Shown in pieces: positions 6,772 through 13,402 of a stretch of DNA of 14,451 nucleotides (its first letter is position 1; the number at the start of each line of letters is the position of its first letter). Under the pieces are notes generated by a model. That model ran no database searches. It saw only the letters and a list, made by a program, of their open reading frames with translations, and was not told where the DNA came from. The position numbers were made by a program, and so were the translations under genes. Source of the DNA: an uncultured Selenomonadales bacterium (GTDB taxonomy: Bacteria > Bacillota > Negativicutes > Selenomonadales > Selenomonadaceae); assembly GCA_937877545.1 (NCBI GenBank), contig CALFJE010000081.1, positions 1 through 14,451 of the forward strand, read 5' to 3'.

Positions 6772-7797
6772 ATGTCGGCAATTTCCGTGTTAATTCCAAT
6801 GTACAATCGCAAGCATTATATCGCGCAAGCTATTGACAGCGTGTTTAATCAGACGTTTCAAGATTTTGAGCTCATCGTGCGCGACGACGGCTCCACCGAC
6901 GGCTCGGCGGACTTCGTGGCGGAAAAATACGCCGACGCCATTAAGTCGGGCAAGCTCAAACTCCGCCGCAACGGAAAAAATATCGGGCAGTTTCTGACGG
7001 ATAACCGACTCCTGCGCGAGGCGACCGGCAAGTACGTTATGGTTCTTCACAGTGATGATTTGTATCTGCCCTACGCGCTGGAACATATGTACAAGATTGC
7101 CGAACAATTCCAAGCCGACGTTGTCCACGAATGCAAGCACTTGACCACGGACTTCAACGGCGTCATCAAGAAAGACACGCCGCTTAAAATTTCCTATTAT
7201 GACAAGCTGCAGGTTAAAGACGTGACCGTCATGCCGACCGACCCCGCCGTACGTTTTAGCATGTGGCTCGCCGACATTGGCATTGACGCGCAACACAACA
7301 TCTTTAATCGTCAATTCATCTTGGAGAACGACTTGTGCTTTGAAACGTTCGGTGGCAATCGGCTTCTGGCTTTTAAATGGCTCATGCGAGCGAAGGTTCT
7401 CGTCAAGACACCAATTTCAATTTACATATATCGCGATTCGCCCGACTCGCAATCACGCTCGAAAGTTCCGCCTGAACGCGTCGCCAAATACATTGCTCAC
7501 CAATTTGAGCTGTCGCGTCACTTGGACGAATATTTTGCTATGGATGACTTTTTCAAAGACAATCCGGAGCTTCAATATCTCGCACGGAGTAATTTTTTCC
7601 AAATATTTGATAATCGTTGGATTAACAAGCATGTCGTCTACAGGAACGGAATCACCCCCGAATTGCACGCGGCGGTTGAGGCGGCGTTCAGAGAGCATTT
7701 CGGTAAGGATGCCGCGTTCCCGACGTTCCTGTTCCATTGGGTACACGCTGCGCTTTGCGGACAACCTGCCACGGTGCTGAACATTTCCAAGGCTTAA
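6772..7797 (+). CDS. Family 2 glycosyltransferase
   Basis: The 341-residue protein opens with the GT-A fold signature SVLIPMYNRKHYIAQAIDSV, followed by VRDDGSTDGS (Asp38/Asp39 for the nucleotide sugar) and MVLHSDD (93-96), the usual metal-binding DxD region with His in place of the first acidic residue. A ca. 200-residue C-terminal region is not recognised beyond the family; no membrane helix is evident, so it is probably cytoplasmic. It should move a sugar from a nucleotide donor to an unknown acceptor. The start ATG at 6772 is preceded by AAGGGGGA. It sits between the ATPase and permease of one ABC transporter with gaps of 13 and 15 bases, so all three are surely co-transcribed. That suggests the exported or membrane substrate is glycosylated, but this is inference. 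Confidence 0.88.
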   Translation: MSAISVLIPMYNRKHYIAQAIDSVFNQTFQDFELIVRDDGSTDGSADFVAEKYADAIKSGKLKLRRNGKNIGQFLTDNRLLREATGKYVMVLHSDDLYLPYALEHMYKIAEQFQADVVHECKHLTTDFNGVIKKDTPLKISYYDKLQVKDVTVMPTDPAVRFSMWLADIGIDAQHNIFNRQFILENDLCFETFGGNRLLAFKWLMRAKVLVKTPISIYIYRDSPDSQSRSKVPPERVAKYIAHQFELSRHLDEYFAMDDFFKDNPELQYLARSNFFQIFDNRWINKHVVYRNGITPELHAAVEAAFREHFGKDAAFPTFLFHWVHAALCGQPATVLNISKA

Positions 7798-7812
7798 ATT
7801 TTGGAGGATTGA

Positions 7813-9030
7813 ATGCTTTTTACCGAACTGTTAAAGATGGCGTGGCGCAGTCTTGCCGCGAACAAATTGCGGACGTTCCTGACGATGTTGGGCGTGATAA
7901 TCGGCGTGACGAGCGTTATCGCGCTGGTGAGCGTGGGTATGGGCGTTAAAAAAAATGTTATCGATAACATCTCGCGCCTCGGCTCCAATATGTTAATCGT
8001 CATGCCCGGCAGTGCCAATCGCGGCGGACCGAGGGGGGCGGCGGGTTCCGTTACAACCTTGACCTTCGACGACGCCGAGGCTATCAAAAATAAGATTAAA
8101 AATGTCGAATACGTGTCGCCGACCGTGCAGGGCAGCTATCAAGTTGTCTACGGGCACGAGAATTGGAACACGACCGTCACGGGCGTTATCCCCGAATACG
8201 TCGCGATTCAATCGTTGACGCTTAAGAGCGGGCTTTTCTTCGGCGAGCACGACGTGGACGTTCGCAATCGCGTGGCGGTTATCGGCTCAACCGTGGCGAC
8301 CAATCTGTTTGCAAGCGTCAATCCCGTCGGCAAGAAAATTCGCATAGGCAACGCGCCCTATACGATAATCGGCGTGCTGGAGAGCAAGGGGCAATCGACG
8401 GGCGGGCAAGACCAAGACGACGTTGTTTTAATCCCCTTGACCACCGCGCAGGAACGGCTTATCGGGATAACCTACGTGCGCTCAATCAACGTTCAAGTCT
8501 CCGACGCCGATAAAATGGACGAAGTTCAAAGCAATATAGAAAAGCTCCTCCGCCAACGCCACAGGATACGCGAAGGAGCCGAGGACGACTTCAACGTCCG
8601 CAACCTTACGAGCTTAATGGAAACCATGACCTCAACCACGACCATGATAACGTTGTTGTTGGGTGCGATAGCGGGCATTTCGCTGATTGTCGGCGGCGTC
8701 GGCATTATGAATATCACGCTGGCAAGCGTCACGGAGCGCACGCGGGAAATCGGCATACGTAAGGCTATCGGCGCGACCTACTCCAATATCATGCTCCAAT
8801 TCCTTATCGAATCGACGATGATAAGCATAATCGGCGGTGCAATCGGAATTATAATCGGCATAGGCGCGGCGCAAGCCATATCGAAGTTTGGCAATTTCAC
8901 GACGGTAATCAGCGGGCTGAGCATAGCGGCGAGCTTCGGCTTTGCGCTGTTCGTCGGGATATTTTTTGGAATGTTACCTGCGCGGAAAGCGGCGCGGCTC
9001 GACCCGATTGAGGCTCTGCGCTACGAATAA
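7813..9030 (+). CDS. MacB-type ABC transporter permease
   Basis: The 405-residue protein begins FTELLKMAWRSLAANKLRTF and has one membrane helix (about 21-43). A large periplasmic MacB_PCD domain follows (about 45-270), containing GSNMLIVMPG and FDDAEAI. Three more helices form an FtsX-like domain (about 273-300, 325-355 and 368-392), with TERTREIGIRKAIGA between the first two. It ends LPARKAARLDPIEALRYE, the normal family end. Length and order fit the MacB/YknZ permeases. The start ATG at 7813 has GGAGG nine bases in front. It would dimerise with the ATPase encoded at 6045-6758. A membrane-fusion (MacA-like) gene is absent from this window. The last 40 bases of the gene are repeated twice more downstream. 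Confidence 0.92.
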   Translation: MLFTELLKMAWRSLAANKLRTFLTMLGVIIGVTSVIALVSVGMGVKKNVIDNISRLGSNMLIVMPGSANRGGPRGAAGSVTTLTFDDAEAIKNKIKNVEYVSPTVQGSYQVVYGHENWNTTVTGVIPEYVAIQSLTLKSGLFFGEHDVDVRNRVAVIGSTVATNLFASVNPVGKKIRIGNAPYTIIGVLESKGQSTGGQDQDDVVLIPLTTAQERLIGITYVRSINVQVSDADKMDEVQSNIEKLLRQRHRIREGAEDDFNVRNLTSLMETMTSTTTMITLLLGAIAGISLIVGGVGIMNITLASVTERTREIGIRKAIGATYSNIMLQFLIESTMISIIGGAIGIIIGIGAAQAISKFGNFTTVISGLSIAASFGFALFVGIFFGMLPARKAARLDPIEALRYE

Positions 9031-9091
9031 TTAAGGCAACTCCGTGAAGTGAATCGTCGCCTCACCGTCAAGCACGTAGGCATAGGCGCGG

Positions 9092-9157
9092 TGCCTCAGT
9101 TTCAAGTATCGCAACGATTCAACGCGCTTGCTGTTTGGTTACTTTTCAAAAGTAACC
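9092..9157 (+). repeat. 66-base palindromic spacer element, first copy
   Basis: The element runs from TGCCTCAG to AAGTAACC. It contains the block TATCGCAACG-ATT-CAACGCGCTTGC (9107-9131), shared with the yqhQ 5' spacer. It then has TGTTT and a perfect palindrome at 9137-9157, with arms GGTTACTTTT and AAAAGTAACC around one C. The second half is shared with the yqhQ 3' spacer. GGCGCGG flanks it on both sides. It has no ORF and no T-run. Confidence 0.8.
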
Positions 9158-9258
9158 GGCGCGGCTCGACCCGATTGAGGCTCTGCGCTACGAATAATTA
9201 AGGCAACTCCGTGAAGTGAATCGTCGCCTCACCGTCAAGCACGTAGGCATAGGCGCGG

Positions 9259-9324
9259 TGCCTCAGTTTCAAGTATCGCAACGATTCAACGCGCTTGCTG
9301 TTTGGTTACTTTTCAAAAGTAACC
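9259..9324 (+). repeat. 66-base palindromic spacer element, second copy
   Basis: This is identical by eye to the 9092-9157 element, with its palindrome at 9304-9324. The exact match, together with identical flanking units, suggests the second copy arose recently by tandem amplification of the first. Confidence 0.8.
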
Positions 9325-9364
9325 GGCGCGGCTCGACCCGATTGAGGCTCTGCGCTACGAATAA

Positions 9365-9781
9365 TTAAGGCAACTCCATGAAGTGAATCGTCGCCTCACC
9401 GTCAAGCACATAGGCATAGGCGCGGCGATAAATGTTTTCACTCCAAAACGGGCTCTTCGTCATGGCGCGGCTCATGAAATACTTTCCCCGCTTGGGAATG
9501 CTGCCGAAATAAATTTTCCCCGCGTCGCTCAAAACTTCGACCTCTATCGCAATTGTCTGCCCGCCGCGTTCAAGCGTCACGGTTTTGCTCAAGGTATCGT
9601 TGCCGGTTGCGGACGCCTCGATAATCCCGCTCTCCGCCGCGCTCTGAAGGATTTGCTCCAGCTCAAAGCTCAAGACCTCGCGGGCGTGATTCGCCTCCGC
9701 CGCCTGTATCCCCTTGACCACGAACGCGACCGCCAATATCAAGCACAGCCCGAATATCGTCGCGAAGCCCTTTTCCCGCAT
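9365..9781 (-). CDS. Minor prepilin, PilX/GspK-like
   Basis: The 138-residue protein begins MREKG then FATIFGLCLILAVAFVV, a class III (type IV pilin) signal cut after Gly5 by the prepilin peptidase. The Glu normally found at position 5 of the mature pilin is Phe here, as expected for PilX/GspK tip subunits that need no Glu5. It is far shorter than GspK (about 300 residues), so PilX-like is the better comparison. The start ATG at 9781 shares one base with the preceding stop (TGATG) and has GAGGTG in front; the TTG one codon earlier is less likely. It is the last of four prepilin genes and converges on the ABC permease gene. Its last 19 or so codons are repeated twice beyond its stop. Confidence 0.75.
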   Translation of the reverse strand: MREKGFATIFGLCLILAVAFVVKGIQAAEANHAREVLSFELEQILQSAAESGIIEASATGNDTLSKTVTLERGGQTIAIEVEVLSDAGKIYFGSIPKRGKYFMSRAMTKSPFWSENIYRRAYAYVLDGEATIHFMELP

Positions 9782-10335
9782 CAATGCACCTCAAAACTTT
9801 CACAGCCCGGCATACAGACCGCCGTGCTGATTTTTATTTTGTGCCCGCTGACCTCGCTTTGCATCTCCAACGTAACTCGCAAAACATTATCGGCGGGCTT
9901 GCTGAAGAAAAATTGCGTGACCCGCGTCCTGCCGAAATAATTATCGCCCGTTATGGGGCTGCTGAGAAATTCCTCGACGCGTTTATAGTTCACCTTGGAA
10001 TTTTCCGCGCCGAGCTTGCCGTAAAGAAGATACACCCGTTCCGCCGATTTGACCGCGATAACGCCCTTGGTGCTCTCGTTAATCGTGCGGTAGGCGAAAG
10101 TCACCGTGCCGTTGTAGTTGAAAGCCTCAACGCTCTTGGCGGCGCGGGCGTCGTAAATCAGGCGCGATAAAACGTCGTGCACTTCCTCCTCCAAAACGTA
10201 ATCGGCAAGCTGAATTCGCCCCAAATAAAAAATTTTCCCGCCGACCGTCGCCAGCCCGTATGTCAACAAAATCAAAAGCGGCAGGGCTATCGCGAACTCT
10301 ATCAGTGCGAACCCGCCGCTCCGAATTTTAATCAA
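9781..10335 (-). CDS. Minor prepilin, PilW/GspJ-like
   Basis: The 184-residue protein has a short leader, MIKIRSGG, then FALIEFAIALPLLILLTYGLA: a prepilin cleavage site with Glu at mature position 5 followed by the hydrophobic assembly helix. The C-terminal domain has two cysteine-like features at the end (CMPGC), which may form a disulfide. Position third in a row of four small prepilins and its greater length fit PilW/GspJ. The start is TTG 10335, overlapping the previous gene by eight bases with only a weak AAAGGA site, so translation probably depends on coupling. It is membrane-inserted before processing, then built into a pilus or pseudopilus tip. The exact family assignment is by order, not by strong sequence match. 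Confidence 0.7.
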   Translation of the reverse strand: MIKIRSGGFALIEFAIALPLLILLTYGLATVGGKIFYLGRIQLADYVLEEEVHDVLSRLIYDARAAKSVEAFNYNGTVTFAYRTINESTKGVIAVKSAERVYLLYGKLGAENSKVNYKRVEEFLSSPITGDNYFGRTRVTQFFFSKPADNVLRVTLEMQSEVSGHKIKISTAVCMPGCESFEVH

Positions 10336-10735
10336 CCCGAATCGTCCTTTCCTCCGCGAACATGAAATTATCTCCGCCGAACGTCCAACTTACCGTCACT
10401 TTGACTCCGCGCAGGTTACCGCTATCTGTTACTCGCGTCGCCACGTCAAAGATTACGGGCTTACCCGCGCCGGCGTTTTCGGTCGTCAAGTCGGCGTCAT
10501 TGCCCGCGAACGGATAATTGCCCGCCTCAAGCTCGCCCGCCAATGCTCGGCTCTCCATAAGCGCAAATTGCTCGTTCGCCAAATGAATTGCCGTCAGCCG
10601 CAACACCGATTGAGGATTTTTTACGCGAGGCGCGGCGTTGAGTAAAATCGTTGCCGCGAACGCCGTTATCAGCGTCAGAAATACCGTGTTCAGCAACATG
10701 AAACCGCGTTCGTTGCGGAGGATAGTTTTCATCAT
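10328..10735 (-). CDS. Minor prepilin, PilV/GspI-like
   Basis: The 135-residue protein has an eleven-residue leader ending NERG, then FMLLNTVFLTLITAFAATILL, a type IV pilin-like signal and helix. Mature position 5 is Asn rather than Glu. The C-terminal part has alternating beta-type sequence (VKVTVSWTFGG), as in GspI/PilV. It overlaps the preceding prepilin by four bases (ATGA), so translation is coupled; a second ATG follows directly and could be the true start. Its lack of Glu5 may place it at a special position in the tip complex. Assignment rests on gene order and size. Confidence 0.7.
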   Translation of the reverse strand: MMKTILRNERGFMLLNTVFLTLITAFAATILLNAAPRVKNPQSVLRLTAIHLANEQFALMESRALAGELEAGNYPFAGNDADLTTENAGAGKPVIFDVATRVTDSGNLRGVKVTVSWTFGGDNFMFAEERTIRVD

Positions 10736-11199
10736 TCGTCTCTTGCTTCGCGGGAAGGACGGAATCGCCCGACGCTGTTGAAGTAAATATAAAAATTGGC
10801 GTCGCGCCCCAACTTCAACGTCAAGTGGTCGCTCGTCGCGGGAGTAATTTTGCCCATATCGTCAAACTTGATAATCTTGGTTTTATCCGCCGTCACGCCG
10901 TTTGAAAAGTAATGCGTCGCGTAGGTCACATCGAGGGCATTTTTCTCAATGGTGTACTTGTCGGTAAAGACGACCAGCCTTACCGATTCGTCATAAGCCG
11001 TTTTGAAGTGACTGTCGCGCATGTTGGTCATTCTGTCGAAGGCTTGAACGGCGCGCAGGTCGGTGTAGAGGCGTTTGGTCTCAAAGTCCAGCGCAACTTT
11101 ATTGAGGAGGCGAACAGCGTTTGGGACTGTCGCGCCTATCAAAATTACGATTATCATTGTGACGATTACAAGTTCCAAAGTCGCGAAGCCCTTTTGCAT
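10732..11199 (-). CDS. Prepilin, FimT/GspH-like
   Basis: The 155-residue protein begins MQKG then FATLELVIVTMIIVILIGATVP, an ideal type IV prepilin signal with Glu at mature position 5 and a long hydrophobic helix. The rest is a globular domain with repeated beta-type segments (VRLVVFTDKYTIEKN, HLTLKLGRDANFYIYFNSVGRF) like FimT/GspH. The ATG at 11199 comes four bases after the FtsE-like stop and has AGGTG in front; a much longer upstream reading only overlaps that ATPase gene. It is first of four prepilins whose order matches H-I-J-K of type II secretion and FimT-PilV-PilW-PilX of type IV pili. A major-pilin role is possible but less likely. Confidence 0.8.
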   Translation of the reverse strand: MQKGFATLELVIVTMIIVILIGATVPNAVRLLNKVALDFETKRLYTDLRAVQAFDRMTNMRDSHFKTAYDESVRLVVFTDKYTIEKNALDVTYATHYFSNGVTADKTKIIKFDDMGKITPATSDHLTLKLGRDANFYIYFNSVGRFRPSREARDE

Positions 11200-11203
11200 T
11201 GCG

Positions 11204-11926
11204 TCACCTGTAGTAAAATTTATCAAGCATATCGTCACGCGGATCCTCGGAGTAGACGCCGCGAGCCTCGTCGCGAATAATCTTGCCGCCCTCAATGGCG
11301 ATAACGCGCCGTTGCATTTGGTCGACGATAGTCTTATCGTGCGTCGCCATAACGATTGTGGTGCCCGACGCGTTAATCCGCTGGAAAATGTCCATGATGT
11401 CCCAACTGGTTTCGGGGTCGAGGTTACCGGTCGGCTCGTCGGCAATGACGATGTGCGGGTCGTTGACAATCGCACGGGCGATAGCGACGCGTTGTTGTTC
11501 GCCGCCCGATAACTGCGCGGGAAAACTCTTAAACTTATCGCGAAGCCCGACAATATCCAACACGGCGTTTACGTTGCGTTGCATGATTTTGCGCGGAGCC
11601 TCGATAACCTGCATGGCGAAGGCGACATTTTCGTAGACGGTCTTATCCTCCAGCAGGCGATAATCTTGGAAGATGACGCCGAGCGAACGCCGCAGGTAAG
11701 GAACTTCCTTAGGCTTGAGCTTGGTAACGTCCTTGCCGTTGACGATGACGCTGCCCGACGTGGCAACTTCCTCGTGCATGAGGAGCTTCATAAGCGTGGA
11801 CTTGCCGCTGCCCGACGTGCCGACTATAAACACGAATTCGCCGCGCTCAATGTCGAGGCTTACCTTGTCGAGCGCGAGGACGTTATTTTCCTTGTAAATT
11901 TTCGTTACGTTCTTGAGATGAATCAT
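11204..11926 (-). CDS. ftsE: FtsE-like ABC ATPase
   Basis: The 240-residue protein matches FtsE closely: IHLKNVTKIY at the start, Walker A GTSGSGKST (36-44), Q-loop IFQDYRLLEDKTVYENVAFA (from about 85), signature LSGGEQQR (139-146), Walker B IVIADE, and ATH switch His196, followed by the FtsE-typical RVIAIEGGKIIRDEARGVY. FtsE normally pairs with the membrane protein FtsX to control septal or envelope murein hydrolases. No ftsX follows; the next gene is a prepilin four bases on. The start ATG at 11926 has GGGGGT close in front, and an optimal promoter lies just upstream, so it is expressed independently of pilC. FtsX may be encoded elsewhere, or this ATPase may serve the pilus genes; the sequence favours the former. 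Confidence 0.88.
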   Translation of the reverse strand: MIHLKNVTKIYKENNVLALDKVSLDIERGEFVFIVGTSGSGKSTLMKLLMHEEVATSGSVIVNGKDVTKLKPKEVPYLRRSLGVIFQDYRLLEDKTVYENVAFAMQVIEAPRKIMQRNVNAVLDIVGLRDKFKSFPAQLSGGEQQRVAIARAIVNDPHIVIADEPTGNLDPETSWDIMDIFQRINASGTTIVMATHDKTIVDQMQRRVIAIEGGKIIRDEARGVYSEDPRDDMLDKFYYR

Positions 11927-11957
11927 CGCTACCCCCAAAACGTCAATAATCGCTTGC

Positions 11958-11985
11958 ATTATAAGCAATGGCGGGCGAAAGTCAA
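11958..11985 (-). promoter_or_regulatory. Strong promoter for ftsE and the prepilin genes
   Basis: On the minus strand TTGACT (11980-11985), a 16-base spacer and a perfect TATAAT (11958-11963) face ftsE, with a start near 11950 and a leader of about 25 bases. Most of the -35 box lies in the outer edge of the duplicated pilC tail. The other copy of that edge, at 12194, has TTGACA but no -10, so only this one should be active. Confidence 0.75.
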
Positions 11986-12177
11986 TCAGCGGCTAAATCA
12001 GGCTTGACACGTCCAGAATCGGCAGCATGACGGCGAAAACCAGCGTCGCCACGATTAAGCCCGCGATTACCGTCCCGAAGATTTCAGCCTTGGCGGGCAA
12101 CGTGCGCAAGATTTCTTCGACCTCGAAGTCTGCCATAGATTCGCATTGACGGAGCATGTTGACGAGTGCGCCGCCCG
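11981..12177. repeat. Duplicated pilC 3' end, outer copy
   Basis: This 197-base segment matches 12194-12390 at an offset of 213 with only about three differences (T/C in GAAGTCTGCC against GAAGTCCGCC; GACGGAGC against GACGCAAC). A 16-base spacer, ACGCACGTTTGCGAAT (12178-12193), lies between. Unlike the other spacers it has only a weak inverted repeat (CGCA/TGCG). Confidence 0.95.
11993..12177 (-). pseudogene. pilC C-terminal fragment (duplicated tail)
   Basis: The segment encodes about 61 residues of the PilC C-terminus with the same stop codon, but it has no start, no ribosome binding site and no upstream domain, because the 12178-12193 spacer and the real pilC stop precede it. It is a by-product of duplication and very unlikely to be translated. 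Confidence 0.85.
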
Positions 12178-12193
12178 ACGCACGTTTGCGAAT

Positions 12194-12390
12194 GTCAATC
12201 AGCGGCTAAATCAGGCTTGACACGTCCAGAATCGGCAGCATGACGGCGAAAACCAGCGTCGCCACGATTAAGCCCGCGATTACCGTCCCGAAGATTTCAG
12301 CCTTGGCGGGCAACGTGCGCAAGATTTCTTCGACCTCGAAGTCCGCCATAGATTCGCATTGACGCAACATGTTGACGAGTGCGCCGCCCG
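12194..12390. repeat. Duplicated pilC 3' end, genuine copy
   Basis: This is the last 185 bases of the intact pilC gene plus 12 bases after its stop, pairing with 11981-12177. To the right of 12390 the gene continues, whereas the outer copy runs into the short spacer. Confidence 0.95.
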
Positions 12391-13402
12391 CCTCGCCCGT
12401 CACGATTAAGCCGACGTACAACGGCGGGAATTGCCTCTTGGCGACCAATGCCGCAAAACTTTCGCCGCGCTCCACCGAAAATTTTATCTCCGTCAAGGTT
12501 TTCTGCACGACCAGATTTTTGCTTGCCGCCGCGCAGAGTTGAATCGCCTCGTCCAGCGTCACGCCGCTCTCCAAAAGGAAGCTCAATCGCCCGAAGAAAT
12601 TTCTCAGCTCGACTTCGCGCAGGAGTTTTACCTTGAGCTTGAGCCTGTCGAATATGAATCGTATCGCCGCTACTTTGCGGAAGGTTGCCGCGCAGATTAT
12701 CCCACTAAGCGTCAGCGCGAACACGATTAACAGCCAATGCTCCGCCAACACTTTGCCGCCGCGCAGGAGTATCAGCGTAAGGGGCGGCAAGTCATTGCCC
12801 TGTTCGGCGAAGAAACCTTCAAAGACGGGCAACGTCACGTTGATTAGGACGACCGTCGCCGCGAACGCCGCCAACAATACGAACGCGGGATAGTACATTG
12901 CGCCGCGAACTTTTTTCTCGGTGGAGTAGTTGCGTTCCAGTTGCGCCGCCAATCGCGCCGTCACGTCTTGGAGGTTGCCGCTTGCCTCGCCTATCTGAAC
13001 CGATTGGATTGCGTCGCCGCCGAATATTATTTCGTAGCGGGAAAGTGCCTCGTAAAAGGCTTGCCCCTCGCCGACCGCTGCCACCAATTCCGTTAAGATT
13101 TTTTTCGACGGGTGATTTTTAGCCGCGCCCGCCAAAGTCTTCAGCGAATCGTGCAACGTCATTACGCCCAGCATAACGCTCAGCTCGCGGAAAAAGACTG
13201 CCCGCCATTGCCCGCCGATTTTCAGCTTGAGGTAGAGATTAGCCAAAATCTGCGCGGGACTTGCCTCCGTCGGTTCCAACTTGACGACGGTCACGCCCTG
13301 ATAGCTCAATGCGGCGTAAGCCTCCGAATAATTTTCCGCCTCCAGCGTGCCGACCTGTTCAATCGCCGCCGAGTCGTAGCCGCGATACTTAAACTTTTTC
13401 AT
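12206..13402 (-). CDS. pilC: PilC/GspF-type inner-membrane assembly protein
   Basis: The 398-residue protein has the standard layout: a cytoplasmic N-terminal region beginning KKFKYRGYDSAA, a first T2SSF domain (about 68-190) with VQIGEASGNLQ, and a second one (about 270-395) with GEAGGALVNML. Three membrane helices lie near 170-195, 220-242 and 370-393. It forms the platform on which prepilins are pulled out of the membrane by the PilB and PilT motors. The ATG at 13402 lies inside the end of pilT (14-base overlap), with a modest AAAGGCGG site, so the two are translationally coupled. Its C-terminal 61 codons are duplicated just downstream. No PilB is inside the window; it may lie beyond 14451. 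Confidence 0.92.
   Translation of the reverse strand: MKKFKYRGYDSAAIEQVGTLEAENYSEAYAALSYQGVTVVKLEPTEASPAQILANLYLKLKIGGQWRAVFFRELSVMLGVMTLHDSLKTLAGAAKNHPSKKILTELVAAVGEGQAFYEALSRYEIIFGGDAIQSVQIGEASGNLQDVTARLAAQLERNYSTEKKVRGAMYYPAFVLLAAFAATVVLINVTLPVFEGFFAEQGNDLPPLTLILLRGGKVLAEHWLLIVFALTLSGIICAATFRKVAAIRFIFDRLKLKVKLLREVELRNFFGRLSFLLESGVTLDEAIQLCAAASKNLVVQKTLTEIKFSVERGESFAALVAKRQFPPLYVGLIVTGEAGGALVNMLRQCESMADFEVEEILRTLPAKAEIFGTVIAGLIVATLVFAVMLPILDVSSLI

Larger units (their letters stand above)
8991..9425. repeat. Triple duplication of the convergent permease/pilin gene junction
   Basis: A 101-base unit occurs at 8991-9091, 9158-9258 and 9325-9425, separated by two identical 66-base spacers, giving a 167-base period. 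Each unit starts and ends with GGCGCGG and holds both the 3' end of the permease and the 3' end of the convergent prepilin gene. The permease uses copy 1; the prepilin uses copy 3. Copies 1 and 2 are identical; copy 3 differs at two positions (GTGAAG against ATGAAG, CACGTAGG against CACATAGG). The 334 bases between the two genes contain only this repeat. Confidence 0.95.

Noticed and set aside
9137..9157. Intrinsic terminator for the ABC operon
   Set aside because: The palindrome is strong but has no T-run afterwards on either strand, so it was recorded as a repeat element only.
8991..9425. CRISPR array
   Set aside because: The repeats are 101 bases long, contain parts of two genes, and the two spacers are identical, which is unlike an array.
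11200..11553. N-terminal extension of the first prepilin into the ftsE gene
   Set aside because: The prepilin signal MQKG-FATLE begins exactly at ATG 11199 with a ribosome binding site; the extension is low-complexity Ser/Thr/Arg sequence antiphase to ftsE.
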